Part shown: positions 1 to 9,135 of the stretch, piece by piece
Layout: each line of letters starts with the position of its first letter
Numbering within the stretch: the stretch's first letter is position 1
Program-made: the position numbers and the translations under genes
Source of the DNA: Lachnospiraceae bacterium GAM79
Lineage (GTDB): Bacteria; Bacillota; Clostridia; Lachnospirales; Lachnospiraceae
Direction of reading: 5' to 3'
NCBI GenBank assembly: GCA_003584705.1
Contig: AP018536.1
Span: 806,001 to 870,000 of the forward strand
Length of the DNA stretch: 64,000 nucleotides
The notes under the pieces: generated by a model
Told to the model about the DNA's origin: nothing
Databases searched by the model: none
What the model saw: the letters and a program-made list of their open reading frames with translations, nothing else

Positions 1-48
1 GCATAAAAATGCGCAAACCATGAAAACACAGTATTCATGGGGTTTTGG

Positions 49-77
49 TTGTAACCGGGGAATAAACATGGTAAAAT
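49..77 (+). promoter_or_regulatory. Sigma-A-like promoter
   Basis: TTGTAA (49-54) and TAAAAT (72-77) are separated by 17 bases. This fits a housekeeping promoter for the coiled-coil gene that starts at 121. A short inverted repeat (ACAGTT...AACTGT) follows in the leader. Confidence 0.5.
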
Positions 78-120
78 AGGGACAGTTGAAAAGGGAAACT
101 GTTCACATGAGGGACGAAAT

Positions 121-741
121 ATGTTTGGAGGAAGATGGATGGATACTTTTATGGATAAACTTGCACAAAAGCTGAATGCCCAGGAAATGATCAAGGCGAA
201 TTCCGCGGCTGATGCCGAAGAGATGGATCAGCTGAAAAGCCAGCTGCGGGAATACGACGAGTGCCTGGCACAGATGCAGCAGGTCAATAAGGAACTGAAA
301 GCGATCAATCAGGAGATGGAGAAGCTGATGTCCGAGACCATTGCTCCGGAAGTGACGAAGCTTTCCGAGGAAGGCGTGGCTGCCCTGCAGAAGCTGCAGC
401 AGGAGAACACAGAGAAGCTGGAAGCTCTGGGACAGCAGTATACTGCCAAACTGGAAGAACTGCAGCAGAGTACCGAGGTGTTGGACGAGCTTCAGAAGCA
501 TGTGGATGAGAAACTGAGCACTACGGAAGAGAATGTACATAAGGAATGCGTAAAGGTATACCGTAATGTACAGGCGGTTGTGGTAGAAGAGAACGAGAAG
601 CAGACCGAAGCCATCGCAGCAAAAGTAAAGGAAAACCTTGGCGGTAAATTGAACGGTGTGCTGGGAGTATCCATTGCGGCAGTAGTTCTGACGGTTGCGG
701 ATATTGTTCTTCATGTATTGAGCATTTTGCACATTTTCTGA
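121..741 (+). CDS. Coiled-coil protein with C-terminal membrane anchor
   Basis: This 206-residue protein is not recognised as a named family. Residues about 30-165 are rich in Glu, Lys, Gln and Leu in heptad-like spacing, which predicts a long coiled coil. Residues about 182-205 form one hydrophobic segment ending the protein, so it is probably tail-anchored with the coiled coil in the cytoplasm. It has its own promoter upstream and lies alone before a flavin reductase gene. A structural or scaffold role is possible, but no function can be assigned from the sequence. Confidence 0.75.
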   Translation: MFGGRWMDTFMDKLAQKLNAQEMIKANSAADAEEMDQLKSQLREYDECLAQMQQVNKELKAINQEMEKLMSETIAPEVTKLSEEGVAALQKLQQENTEKLEALGQQYTAKLEELQQSTEVLDELQKHVDEKLSTTEENVHKECVKVYRNVQAVVVEENEKQTEAIAAKVKENLGGKLNGVLGVSIAAVVLTVADIVLHVLSILHIF

Positions 742-813
742 AAAGGCAGATAAAGTATTCATTTAAGAATGCTGAAATTGATAAGAAAGTAACGGAAATG
801 AGGTTTTACGGAA

Positions 814-1377
814 ATGGGAAAACAACTTTGGAAGCCGGGAAATATGCTGTATCCCCTGCCGGTGGTCATGGTGAGCCTGGCTGACCGGGACGGCCGCCCC
901 AATATTATCACGCTGGCCTGGGTAGGAACCGTATGTACCAATCCGCCCATGGTGTCGATCTCCGTACGCCCCGAGAGATATTCCTATCCGATCCTAAAGG
1001 AGAGCGGAGAATTCGTGATCAATCTGACCACGAAGGAGCTGGCATTTGCCACAGATTACTGTGGCGTGAAAAGCGGACGGGACGTGGATAAATTCAAAGA
1101 AATGGGACTGACTCCCATTCCGGCATCTGAGGTGAAAGCACCGATGATAAAAGAGAGTCCGGTGAACATTGAATGTAAGGTGCGACAGATCCTGCCGCTG
1201 GGATCCCATGATATGTTCCTGGCGGATGTGGTGGCAGTACATGCCGATGAAAAATATATGGATGAGAAGCACAAATTCCACCTGGAGCAGGCGGAACCCA
1301 TCATCTATTCCCACGGTTCCTATTTCGGCTGTGGCGAATTGCTGGGAACCTTCGGATATAGTGTAAAGAAGCGATGA
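814..1377 (+). CDS. Flavin reductase family protein (flavoredoxin-like)
   Basis: This 187-residue protein has the split-barrel FMN-binding fold of the flavin reductase-like family. The N-terminal segment reads like the family's substrate loop (P-L-P-V-V-M-V-S), followed by N-I-I-T-L-A-W-V-G-T and a P-P-M-V-S-I-S-V-R-P strand. Members bind FMN and act in electron transfer or flavin reduction in the cytoplasm. The start at 814 is preceded by a weak GAGG. It is probably monocistronic, because a promoter and a terminator lie directly downstream. The physiological partner is unknown. Confidence 0.85.
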   Translation: MGKQLWKPGNMLYPLPVVMVSLADRDGRPNIITLAWVGTVCTNPPMVSISVRPERYSYPILKESGEFVINLTTKELAFATDYCGVKSGRDVDKFKEMGLTPIPASEVKAPMIKESPVNIECKVRQILPLGSHDMFLADVVAVHADEKYMDEKHKFHLEQAEPIIYSHGSYFGCGELLGTFGYSVKKR

Positions 1378-1398
1378 GTAACACCGGTAAAAAATTAC

Positions 1399-1427
1399 TT
1401 GACGTTTGCCCTCCGTTTCGGTATCAT
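1399..1427 (+). promoter_or_regulatory. Promoter upstream of the cupin regulator
   Basis: TTGACG (1399-1404) and TATCAT (1422-1427) are spaced 17 bases apart. Transcription would start near 1434 and meet a strong terminator at 1471-1499 before reaching the regulator gene. Confidence 0.55.
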
Positions 1428-1470
1428 AAGTCATAAATAAGAACATGGTAAATTTTACTACGAAGAAGTA

Positions 1471-1499
1471 GCATCAGACGGGAGTCTGATGCTTTTTTT
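1471..1499 (+). terminator. Rho-independent terminator in the regulator leader
   Basis: GCATCAGAC (1471-1479) pairs perfectly with GTCTGATGC (1484-1492) around a 4-base loop and is followed by seven T. It lies only about 65 bases after the promoter at 1399-1427. It may therefore end a tiny transcript or attenuate the downstream gene, rather than serve only the flavin reductase gene. Confidence 0.85.
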
Positions 1500-1560
1500 A
1501 TGCGGTGGCGGGAAAATATCTGCCGGGTACCGCAATCATGGGAAAGTCCGGGTGAAGCAT

Positions 1561-2115
1561 ATGACACAGATCGATAAAAACATAGCATTCAATCTGAAAA
1601 GAATCCGCAAATCCAAAAATATGAGTCTGGATATGCTGGCGGAGCGTACCGGTGTCAGCAAAAGCATGCTGGGACAGATCGAGAGAGGAGAATCCAATCC
1701 CACGGTGTCCACTATCGGGAAGATCGTGGAGGGATTGAAGGTACCTTTTGAACAGTTGATTTATAATAGGAAAGAAATCATGGTGGTGCCGTCTCCGGAA
1801 GAGGCTCCGGTATGCAAGGCAAAGGAAGGGGAATACCGGATCTATGTGATGCTGCCCTACGATGCCGGAAGAAATTTCGAGATATATCAGGGCGAGCTGA
1901 CCAGAAATGCCCGGATGGAAAGCGAATCCCACGGGGAGCAGACCTGGGAATACCTGACGGTGGTATCCGGGGAGGTCGAACTGATTCTGGAAGATTCCAG
2001 TTTTCTGGTGAAGACAGGTGGTTCTCTCTATTTTGCCTGTGACAGGAAACATGTCTATCACAATGTGGGTGAGACCAAGGCGGTACTCAACATGATCATT
2101 ACCACGCAGCGTTAG
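1561..2115 (+). CDS. XRE-family regulator with cupin sensor domain
   Basis: This 184-residue protein has an N-terminal helix-turn-helix (residues about 8-62, with G-V-S-K-S-M-L-G-Q-I-E-R-G-E-S-N-P-T). A C-terminal cupin barrel (residues about 105-180) follows. This layout is common in repressors that sense small metabolites. The ATG at 1561 is chosen because the HTH begins right after it; longer in-frame extensions run back into the terminator. Its stop overlaps tail-to-tail by 3 bases with the polymerase gene on the other strand. The ligand and targets are unknown. Confidence 0.85.
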   Translation: MTQIDKNIAFNLKRIRKSKNMSLDMLAERTGVSKSMLGQIERGESNPTVSTIGKIVEGLKVPFEQLIYNRKEIMVVPSPEEAPVCKAKEGEYRIYVMLPYDAGRNFEIYQGELTRNARMESESHGEQTWEYLTVVSGEVELILEDSSFLVKTGGSLYFACDRKHVYHNVGETKAVLNMIITTQR

Positions 2116-3302
2116 AGAAAACGCCCCCGCTTGATGGCATCCTTGCCATATTTTGCCCGGATATTATCCAGTGCGGCATCCAGCTTCTGCTGTTTCTCGG
2201 AACGGGGAGCCGGAAAATCAAACAGGCTGAGCTGAACCGGTTCGTCTTCCGGCACCAGCTTGGAAGTGCGGATCCCCAGAAGCCGTATGGGAGTGGAATC
2301 CCATAATTCGTCGAATAATGCACAGGCATCTTCGTACAGGAGATTCACGGAAGCCGTGGGAATGTCTATCGGCATTTGGTGAGAAACGTTCCGGAAATCA
2401 CTGTACCGGATCTCCGTGCAGATCTGTCCTGCCAACTGGTGGGAGGCCCGTAGACGCCTGCCCACGGATTCACACAGAGACAGCAATACTTTACAGGCTT
2501 CCTCTTTGGTGGTGGCATCGCTGCTTAAAGTGGTGGAGTTGCCGATCCCTTTTGCCTTGGAAGGAGCCAGGACTACTGTGGAATCGTCGATGCCGTTGGC
2601 ATACTGCCACAGACAACGACCGTGACTTTTTAAATGTGCTTCCAGGATCGCAGGATCCGTCTTTGCCAGATCCCCGATCGTGAGAATACCTAATTTGTGG
2701 AGAGTCTCCGCACTGGAATGTCCGCAGGTGAACAGGGCGGAAACAGGCAGCGGCCACATTTTCTGCGCTATTTCCCGCTGATACAAGGTGTGAGTCTTAT
2801 CCGGTTTCTCAAAATCAGAGGCCATCTTGGCCAGAACCTTTCGATCCGAAATTCCCACATTTACCGTAAATTTAAATTTTTCAAAAACAGAGTGACGAAT
2901 GAAAGCAGCGGCTTCCTCGGGAGAGACGTAGTTCGCCGCAATGGGCGTATAGTCCATATAACATTCATCGATGCTGACCTGTTCGATGTCGGGGCAGATA
3001 CCCGCCAGATGTTCCATAAGCATCTGGCTTTTCAGACGGTACATATTATGATCCGGAGAAGCCATGACCAGATGCGGATATTTGCGCAGGGCATTAACCA
3101 CCGGTTCACCGGTAGTGATGCCGAAAGCCTTGGCGGGAATGGATTTGGCCAGAACCACACCGTGTCTGGTGGAGGTGTCACCGCCTACGATGGAAGGGAT
3201 CGTGCGCAGATCCACAGGATCCCCCTGTTCCAGACGGGCCAGCGCCGTCCAGCTTAAAAAAGCGGAATTGACATCAATATGAAAAATGACCGGTTCCCTC
3301 AT
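2112..3302 (-). CDS. dinB: Y-family DNA polymerase (DNA polymerase IV type)
   Basis: This 396-residue translesion polymerase copies past damaged template bases. The catalytic D-V-N-S-A-F motif is at residues 10-15 and the S-I-D-E motif at about 110-113, giving the expected acidic metal ligands. A helix-hairpin-helix region and little-finger domain follow. Near the C terminus, Q-L-S-L-F-D-F (357-363) is a typical beta-clamp binding motif. The gene converges on the cupin regulator with a 3-base overlap of stop codons and has no visible terminator between them. No clear LexA box was seen upstream. Confidence 0.92.
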   Translation of the reverse strand: MREPVIFHIDVNSAFLSWTALARLEQGDPVDLRTIPSIVGGDTSTRHGVVLAKSIPAKAFGITTGEPVVNALRKYPHLVMASPDHNMYRLKSQMLMEHLAGICPDIEQVSIDECYMDYTPIAANYVSPEEAAAFIRHSVFEKFKFTVNVGISDRKVLAKMASDFEKPDKTHTLYQREIAQKMWPLPVSALFTCGHSSAETLHKLGILTIGDLAKTDPAILEAHLKSHGRCLWQYANGIDDSTVVLAPSKAKGIGNSTTLSSDATTKEEACKVLLSLCESVGRRLRASHQLAGQICTEIRYSDFRNVSHQMPIDIPTASVNLLYEDACALFDELWDSTPIRLLGIRTSKLVPEDEPVQLSLFDFPAPRSEKQQKLDAALDNIRAKYGKDAIKRGRFL

Positions 3303-3518
3303 GGCGTCTCCTTTCCGGATCAGACCGTTTTATTTACCTCCAGTATAGCATAGATCGGTTCGGGAGAAAACAAAAAAATCGAACAGACATTCTTTCTTTA
3401 CAAGGCATATAAATGCTGATAGAATCTATATGTTACAAAGTTATTACAGTAAGACAGGTATACAGAATGCCCGAAGGGGGCATACTGTTTTCAGATACGA
3501 TAGATCGAGAAGGAATTC

Positions 3519-5105
3519 ATGAAGAAACTGACATCTTACTCGAAAAGAGTAAAATATACATATGTGAAAACAACGCTGGCCACTCTTTTTGTGAGCCTCT
3601 TTTTCCTCAAAGGGTATGCAGCGTTTGAAAAGACCGGAGAGAATTACTTCCACGTGTTCCTGAACGGCAATGAGATCGGAACGGTGGGCGAAGCAGACAG
3701 AGCGGAGCAGCTTCTGCAGGAAGCCAGAAGGAATATCGCTTCCCAGAGTGATGATATGATCTTTGTGGACGCAGATTTAAAGCTGGTCGGTGAAGAAGTG
3801 CTGTGGGGAACACTGGACAATGAGGACAATCTGCTGGCAGCCATGGAACGGGAACTGGAGAGCAGTATTCGTGAGACTTCCCACAGATCCTATACAATGA
3901 AAGTAAATGAATATATGGTCAACCTGTCCAGCGTGGAGGATGTGGAGTCTCTGCTGCAGGCAGCAGTGGACAAATACGACAGTGAAGACAAATTCAGCGT
4001 GGAACTGACTCACGATGCACAGAAGGAATTCAATGTTCTTACCACCGAGGTAGTCAATAAACAGGAACTGACCGCTCAGGAAGAACAGAAGGAAGAATCC
4101 ATCTATGCAGGCGGTGTACAGTCCGTACTGGATCAGGCGGGCTCCCAGGCAGACCAGCAGGGGGAAAAAGATTTCGAAGACTATGATCTTGGGCTGATGA
4201 CCATGGACTTTGCGGAAAAGGTGGAAATCGTAGAGACCTATCTTCCGGAAAGCATGTTGACTCCGCTGGATCAGGCAATCGAGGATGTGATCAAGGATCA
4301 GGAGACCCCCGGAGAATATGAAGTAGTCAGCGGAGATACCCTGTCGGAGATTTCGATTAAAGTAAATATTCCGATGGATCAGATCATCGCCATGAACAGC
4401 GAGACACTGACCGATGAAAATTCTACGATCCGCGTAGGGGACAAGCTGATCATTACCGTGCCGCAGCCGGAGCTGTCCGTGGAGCGCATGGAGCAGAATT
4501 ATTATGAAGAAATCTATGATGCAGATGTAATTTATGTGGACAACGATTCCTGGTATACGACCCAGACCAAGATTTTGCAGCAGCCCTCCGCCGGTTTCCG
4601 TCGGGTAGTGGCGGATGTATCTTATCTGAATGACAGAGAGGTCACCAGGGATATTCTGAAGGAAGAAGTGGTCATGGAGGCAGTTCCCAAGATTGTGGAA
4701 CGAGGCACCAAGATTCCTCCGACCTATATCAAGCCTATTTCCGGTGGACGTCTGAGTTCCAATTTCGGACGCAGAAAGTCACCTACCAAGGGTGCCAGCA
4801 GCTACCATAAGGGTGTGGACTGGTCGGTTCCTACCGGAACTGCGGTATTTGCATCCTGCGGCGGTACAGTGGCCAGAGCCGGATGGGGAAGTGGATACGG
4901 TTATTGTGTCTATATCAACCATGAAGACGGCAGACAGACCCGATACGGACATCTGAGCAAGGTGCTCGTCAAGGTCGGCCAGACGGTAAAACAGGGAGAA
5001 CGTATTGCACTGAGCGGTAATACCGGCGTAAGTACGGGACCTCATCTTCACTTTGAGATCCTCATTAATGGTAGCCAGGTGAACCCGTTGAAGTACCTGA
5101 ATTAG
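3519..5105 (+). CDS. M23 family metallopeptidase with LysM and G5 domains
   Basis: This 528-residue secreted or membrane-anchored cell-wall enzyme has a hydrophobic segment at residues about 18-35. An acidic region, a LysM peptidoglycan-binding domain (about 265-315), a G5-like domain (about 335-400) and a C-terminal M23 endopeptidase domain (about 415-525) follow. Zinc ligands H430, D434 (H-K-G-V-D-W) and H511 (H-L-H-F-E) are present, so it should be active. Such enzymes cut peptide cross-links of peptidoglycan outside the membrane. A hairpin of ATGCCC/GGGCAT lies in the leader near 3467-3483. murA follows, but from its own promoter. Confidence 0.93.
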   Translation: MKKLTSYSKRVKYTYVKTTLATLFVSLFFLKGYAAFEKTGENYFHVFLNGNEIGTVGEADRAEQLLQEARRNIASQSDDMIFVDADLKLVGEEVLWGTLDNEDNLLAAMERELESSIRETSHRSYTMKVNEYMVNLSSVEDVESLLQAAVDKYDSEDKFSVELTHDAQKEFNVLTTEVVNKQELTAQEEQKEESIYAGGVQSVLDQAGSQADQQGEKDFEDYDLGLMTMDFAEKVEIVETYLPESMLTPLDQAIEDVIKDQETPGEYEVVSGDTLSEISIKVNIPMDQIIAMNSETLTDENSTIRVGDKLIITVPQPELSVERMEQNYYEEIYDADVIYVDNDSWYTTQTKILQQPSAGFRRVVADVSYLNDREVTRDILKEEVVMEAVPKIVERGTKIPPTYIKPISGGRLSSNFGRRKSPTKGASSYHKGVDWSVPTGTAVFASCGGTVARAGWGSGYGYCVYINHEDGRQTRYGHLSKVLVKVGQTVKQGERIALSGNTGVSTGPHLHFEILINGSQVNPLKYLN

Positions 5106-5114
5106 GGCGTTGTA

Positions 5115-5143
5115 TTTACAAATGTGCGAAAATGTGGTATAAG
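5115..5143 (+). promoter_or_regulatory. Promoter for murA
   Basis: TTTACA (5115-5120) and TATAAG (5138-5143) are separated by 17 bases, with the murA start codon 48 bases further on. Confidence 0.55.
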
Positions 5144-5190
5144 TGCATAAGAAGGTTTTTCTGATCTGAGAATGACAGAGGTAAGAAACA

Positions 5191-6483
5191 ATGGAACAAT
5201 ACGCAATTAAAGGCGGTAATCCATTAGTCGGTGAAGTTGAAATAGGAGGTGCCAAGAATGCGGCACTTCCTATTCTTGCTGCTTCCGTGATGACGGATGA
5301 GACTGTTTATATAGAAAATATGCCGGATGTAAGAGATACGAATGTCCTTTTGAGCGCCATGGAGAACATCGGCGTGATCGTAAAGAGAACCGACCGTCAC
5401 AAAGTGACTCTCAATGCATCCAACATCAGTGAACTTGTAGTAGAAGATGAAAATATCAAGAAGATCAGAGCGTCCTACTATCTGATCGGTGCTTTGTTAG
5501 GTAAATACAAGCATGCGGAAGTGGCACTTCCCGGTGGATGTGATATCGGCTGCCGTGCCATCGACCAGCATATTAAGGGCTTCCGTGCTCTGGGCGCGGA
5601 CGTGAAGATCGAGCATGGCCTGATCAAGACACAGGCGGAGCATCTGCGCGGCAGCCATATTTATATGGATGTGGTCAGTGTCGGCGCTACCATCAATATC
5701 ATGATGGCTGCGGTAATGGCGGAAGGCACCACGATTATCGAGAACTCTGCCAAGGAGCCTCATGTGGTGGATCTGGCGAACTTCCTGAACAGCATGGGAG
5801 CAAATATCAAGGGTGCCGGTACGGATGTGATCCGTATCAAGGGTGTTTCCCATCTGCATGGCACAGAGTATGCCGTGATTCCCGATCAGATCGAAGCCGG
5901 TACGTTTATGTTCGCAGCGGCAGTGACCAAGGGCGATGTGACGGTGAAAAATGTGATTCCGAAGCACCTGGAGTCTATTACGGCAAAACTTCTGGAGATT
6001 GGCTGTGAAGTAGAGGAGGCGGATGACTGTATCCGTGTGGTAGCGTCCAAGCCTCTGAAGCATACCCAGGTGAAGACCCTGCCTTATCCCGGATTTCCTA
6101 CGGATATGCAGCCCCAGATCACAGTGGCGCTGGGACTTTCCAAAGGAACCAGCATCGTGACGGAGAGTATTTTCGAGAACCGTTTCAAATATGTGGATGA
6201 GCTGACCCGTATGGGCGCCAGCATCAAAGTAGAAGGCAACACCGCTATCATCGACGGTGTATCCAGATATACCGGAGCCAATATTTCCGCACCGGATCTG
6301 CGGGCGGGAGCAGCACTGGTACTGGCTGCCATGTCTGCAGAAGGATTCTCTACTGTGGATGATATCCGCTATATTGAGAGAGGTTATGAGGATTTCCACC
6401 TGAAATTACAGGGACTGGGAGCCCAGATCGAGTTGATCGAGACGGAGCGGGACCTGCAGAAGTTCAAGCTGAAGATCGGTTAA
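5191..6483 (+). CDS. murA: UDP-N-acetylglucosamine 1-carboxyvinyltransferase
   Basis: This 430-residue enzyme transfers enolpyruvate from PEP to UDP-GlcNAc, the first committed step of peptidoglycan synthesis in the cytoplasm. The catalytic cysteine that fosfomycin attacks is seen at C117 in P-G-G-C-D-I-G. Length and the repeated inside-out alpha/beta barrel pattern match the family. Clostridia often carry two copies (murA and murZ), and which one this is cannot be decided here. It is a single gene followed by the metK riboswitch region. Confidence 0.95.
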   Translation: MEQYAIKGGNPLVGEVEIGGAKNAALPILAASVMTDETVYIENMPDVRDTNVLLSAMENIGVIVKRTDRHKVTLNASNISELVVEDENIKKIRASYYLIGALLGKYKHAEVALPGGCDIGCRAIDQHIKGFRALGADVKIEHGLIKTQAEHLRGSHIYMDVVSVGATINIMMAAVMAEGTTIIENSAKEPHVVDLANFLNSMGANIKGAGTDVIRIKGVSHLHGTEYAVIPDQIEAGTFMFAAAVTKGDVTVKNVIPKHLESITAKLLEIGCEVEEADDCIRVVASKPLKHTQVKTLPYPGFPTDMQPQITVALGLSKGTSIVTESIFENRFKYVDELTRMGASIKVEGNTAIIDGVSRYTGANISAPDLRAGAALVLAAMSAEGFSTVDDIRYIERGYEDFHLKLQGLGAQIELIETERDLQKFKLKIG

Positions 6484-6536
6484 TGAGTGGATTTCTCATA
6501 AACCACAACAGAATGACATTTTGAAAAAAATGTCTG

Positions 6537-6565
6537 TTGACAAAACAGGTAACTCATAGTAAGTT
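6537..6565 (+). promoter_or_regulatory. Promoter for the metK riboswitch transcript
   Basis: TTGACA (6537-6542) is followed after 17 bases by TAAGTT (6560-6565). The -10 is weak but placed correctly ahead of the riboswitch that starts near 6598. Confidence 0.5.
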
Positions 6566-6597
6566 AATTAGCGTAGAAAAGTTCATATAGACTTTCC

Positions 6598-6700
6598 CTT
6601 ATTCAGAGTGGTGGAGATACATAGGATCGATGAAGCCACGGCAACCCCGCAGAATGCGGAAGGTGCCCACCTGAGCGAATAACTGTCGAACAATAAGAGG
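6598..6700 (+). promoter_or_regulatory. SAM-I (S-box) riboswitch
   Basis: The outer stem CTTATT (6598-6603) pairs with AATAAG (6692-6697). Inside it are the conserved AGAGTGGTGGAG, GATGAAGCC and CGGCAACC segments and the AAGGTGCC segment of S-box RNAs. It should bind S-adenosylmethionine and, when bound, favour the terminator at 6722-6747 and shut off metK. The gene it controls makes the ligand, which is classic feedback. Confidence 0.88.
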
Positions 6701-6721
6701 ATTTGATCGCACAATAAATCA

Positions 6722-6747
6722 GTCCGCTTATGAAAGCGGACTTTTTT
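6722..6747 (+). terminator. Riboswitch expression-platform terminator
   Basis: GTCCGCTT (6722-6729) pairs with AAGCGGAC (6734-6741), followed by six T. It directly follows the SAM-I aptamer, as expected for transcriptional control of metK. Confidence 0.88.
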
Positions 6748-6750
6748 GCA

Positions 6751-6805
6751 TCATTCAGAGCTGTCGGCATTGAAAATTTGATTTTACGAATGAGGCTCTG
6801 AATGA
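6751..6805 (+). other. Second long hairpin in the metK leader
   Basis: TCATTCAGAGC (6751-6761) is perfectly complementary to GCTCTGAATGA (6795-6805). It has no T run and lies between the riboswitch terminator and the metK ribosome site. It may stabilise the mRNA or act in an extra control step. Confidence 0.5.
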
Positions 6806-6866
6806 CAGGACTTTAGCAACTCATACACTAGACCCTCTTCCCACAGGGAAGCAGAATGGAGGACAA

Positions 6867-8057
6867 ATGGAAAAACGTTTATTTACATCGGAGTCCGTAA
6901 CCGAAGGACATCCCGACAAAATCTGTGATGCCGTATCTGATGCGGTACTGGATGCGCTGATGGAGCAGGATCCGTTCAGCCGTGTAGCATGTGAGACCTG
7001 CACCAATACCGGTTTCGTACTGGTAATGGGTGAGATCACCACCAAGGCAAATATTGATATTCCCGCTATTGTTCGTAAGACCGTGACCGAGATCGGCTAT
7101 GATTCTTCCGAGAAGGGATTCGACGGCAACACCTGTGCCGTTATGGTATCTCTGGACAAGCAGTCCACTGATATCGCCATGGGCGTAGACAAGGCCCTGG
7201 AAGCAAAAGAAAGCCACATGACCGATGAACAGCTGGATGCCATCGGTGCCGGAGATCAGGGTATGATGTTCGGCTATGCTACGGATGAGACTCCGGAATA
7301 TATGCCGTATCCCATCTCTCTGGCACACAAGCTGACCAGACAGCTGACCAAGGTTCGTAAGGATGGTACACTTTCCTATTTAAGACCCGACGGAAAGAGT
7401 CAGGTATCCGTAGAGTATGATGAGAATGGCAAGCCTTTTCGTCTGGAGGCAGTCGTTCTGTCTACCCAGCATGACGAACATGTATCTCAGGAGCAGATCC
7501 ATGAGGATATCAGGAAGTATGTATTCGATCCTGTTTTGCCCGCAGACATGATCGATGCAGACACCAAGTTCTTCATCAATCCTACCGGACGTTTCGTAAT
7601 CGGCGGACCTAACGGCGACAGCGGACTGACTGGCCGTAAGATCATCGTAGACACCTACGGTGGATATGCACGTCACGGCGGCGGAGCATTCTCCGGCAAG
7701 GACTGCACCAAGGTGGACAGAAGTGCGGCATACGCAGCACGTTACGTTGCCAAGAATATCGTAGCGGCAGGACTGGCTGAAAAGTGTGAGATCCAGCTGT
7801 CTTACGCTATCGGTGTGGCACATCCTACTTCCATCATGGTAGATACCTTCGGTACGGGCAAACTGCATGATGATAAGCTGGTGGAGATCATTCGTGAGAA
7901 CTTCGACTTAAGACCCGCAGGCATCATCAAGATGCTGGATCTGCGCAGACCTATCTACAAGCAGACCGCTTCCTATGGCCACTTTGGACGTACCGATGTG
8001 GATCTGCCCTGGGAGAAGCTGGACAAGGTGGATTTATTGAAGAAATACCTGGCATAG
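6867..8057 (+). CDS. metK: S-adenosylmethionine synthetase
   Basis: This 396-residue enzyme makes S-adenosylmethionine from methionine and ATP in the cytoplasm. The N-terminal [16 protein letters not shown], the [12 protein letters not shown] loop and the glycine-rich G-G-G-A-F-S-G-K-D phosphate loop are all present. Length is normal. The start at 6867 is preceded by a good GGAGG. Transcription is controlled by the S-box riboswitch upstream, and a large stem-loop terminator follows. Confidence 0.97.
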   Translation: MEKRLFTSESVTEGHPDKICDAVSDAVLDALMEQDPFSRVACETCTNTGFVLVMGEITTKANIDIPAIVRKTVTEIGYDSSEKGFDGNTCAVMVSLDKQSTDIAMGVDKALEAKESHMTDEQLDAIGAGDQGMMFGYATDETPEYMPYPISLAHKLTRQLTKVRKDGTLSYLRPDGKSQVSVEYDENGKPFRLEAVVLSTQHDEHVSQEQIHEDIRKYVFDPVLPADMIDADTKFFINPTGRFVIGGPNGDSGLTGRKIIVDTYGGYARHGGGAFSGKDCTKVDRSAAYAARYVAKNIVAAGLAEKCEIQLSYAIGVAHPTSIMVDTFGTGKLHDDKLVEIIRENFDLRPAGIIKMLDLRRPIYKQTASYGHFGRTDVDLPWEKLDKVDLLKKYLA

Positions 8058-8080
8058 TTACGAGCCATGCAAAAATGAAA

Positions 8081-8127
8081 CAGGAACTGTTCCCGGGAGT
8101 TTACTCACAGGGAACAGTTCCTGTTTT
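8081..8127. terminator. Bidirectional terminator between metK and the L25 gene
   Basis: CAGGAACTGTTCCC (8081-8094) pairs with GGGAACAGTTCCTG (8110-8123). T runs follow on the + strand, and A runs precede it, which serve as T runs for the - strand. It can end both convergent genes. Confidence 0.85.
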
Positions 8128-8166
8128 GATTTTTATGCGGCACATGTATGAATGAAGCATGGCGTT

Positions 8167-8748
8167 TTATTTGGTTTCTTCTGTCTCCTCGGTCTCGTCC
8201 GTCTCTTCCTGTCCATACTCTCCGATATGGAACAGCTGCTGTTCTCCGGAGGTAGTGACATGCACACCTTTTTCTTCCAGCTTCAGATCCTTGACATACA
8301 TGGTCTTCGTAGTCTGGGGCAGAGCGGCCAGATCAATCTCAATGGGATCCAACAGATGTGCGGGGTCTGCTTTGTAATGTACTTCCGACAACTCCGCTTC
8401 GAAGATACCCTGTACCTTGTCTTCATTTACATATACAATGGGAACAGTAGCGGATACGATTTCGCCGGCTACCAGAGCCTGAAAGTCCAGAGCCATATAT
8501 TTCTTGGTCAGAGGATCAAAATCAATATTTTTTACCAGAACATCTACATTCTTACCATCCAGTTCCAGATAAGCCTGGGTACCTTCTTTTGCATTCTTGA
8601 TAAAAGCGGATGCATCCTTCTCTGTGAATTTCAGGGAAACATTCTCTTTCATTTCTTTTCCGTACAAAACACCGGTGATAAAACCGTCTCTTCTTAATTT
8701 CTTTGCTTTTTCGTCAGGATTTCTTTTTTCAGCTTTTAATGTCAACAT
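8167..8748 (-). CDS. rplY: Ribosomal protein L25 / general stress protein Ctc
   Basis: This 193-residue protein has an N-terminal 5S-rRNA-binding L25 domain (residues about 1-92, beginning M-L-T-L-K-A-E-K-R) and a C-terminal TL5/Ctc beta domain (about 95-180). A tail rich in Glu and Thr ends the protein. It is the long, Ctc-like form found in Gram-positives. The start at 8748 is chosen because AGGAGG lies just upstream and the L25 domain begins there; a longer in-frame stretch upstream is non-coding. A TATAAT box lies further upstream on the minus strand near 8824-8829. Confidence 0.93.
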   Translation of the reverse strand: MLTLKAEKRNPDEKAKKLRRDGFITGVLYGKEMKENVSLKFTEKDASAFIKNAKEGTQAYLELDGKNVDVLVKNIDFDPLTKKYMALDFQALVAGEIVSATVPIVYVNEDKVQGIFEAELSEVHYKADPAHLLDPIEIDLAALPQTTKTMYVKDLKLEEKGVHVTTSGEQQLFHIGEYGQEETDETEETEETK

Positions 8749-9067
8749 AATGATGACCTCCTCGATCTCTACGTTTGTTTCGTGTAGATGAGAGCTTGTA
8801 GAAGTTCTTTTTGCACTATGGTTATTATAGCACATATAGAACAAAGTAAACAGTGAAAATGTCACAAAAATAACAGAAAAAAAGTGGGATTTACAAGCAA
8901 ATTTCAGAAAACAAAGTGAAGCGGCACTCTTTGGCATCTATGACATGAAACGAAAATATGTAAAACACATGGAAATATTCGTTTCAAAATTGTGTGCGTA
9001 TGATGATATATCTGAGAAAAATTTACAACTGCATTACAAGAACACGGTACAACAATAAAGCAAATGG

Positions 9068-9096
9068 TTGCGCGAAGAAACAAAATAAGGTATACT
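9068..9096 (+). promoter_or_regulatory. Promoter for thrH
   Basis: TTGCGC (9068-9073) and TATACT (9091-9096) are 17 bases apart, 40 bases ahead of the thrH start codon. The rest of the 387-base gap back to the L25 gene start holds only the L25 promoter region; no other gene is seen. Confidence 0.5.
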
Positions 9097-9135
9097 TGTC
9101 ACGAATACATTTGAACACACAGGGAGGACATAAGG

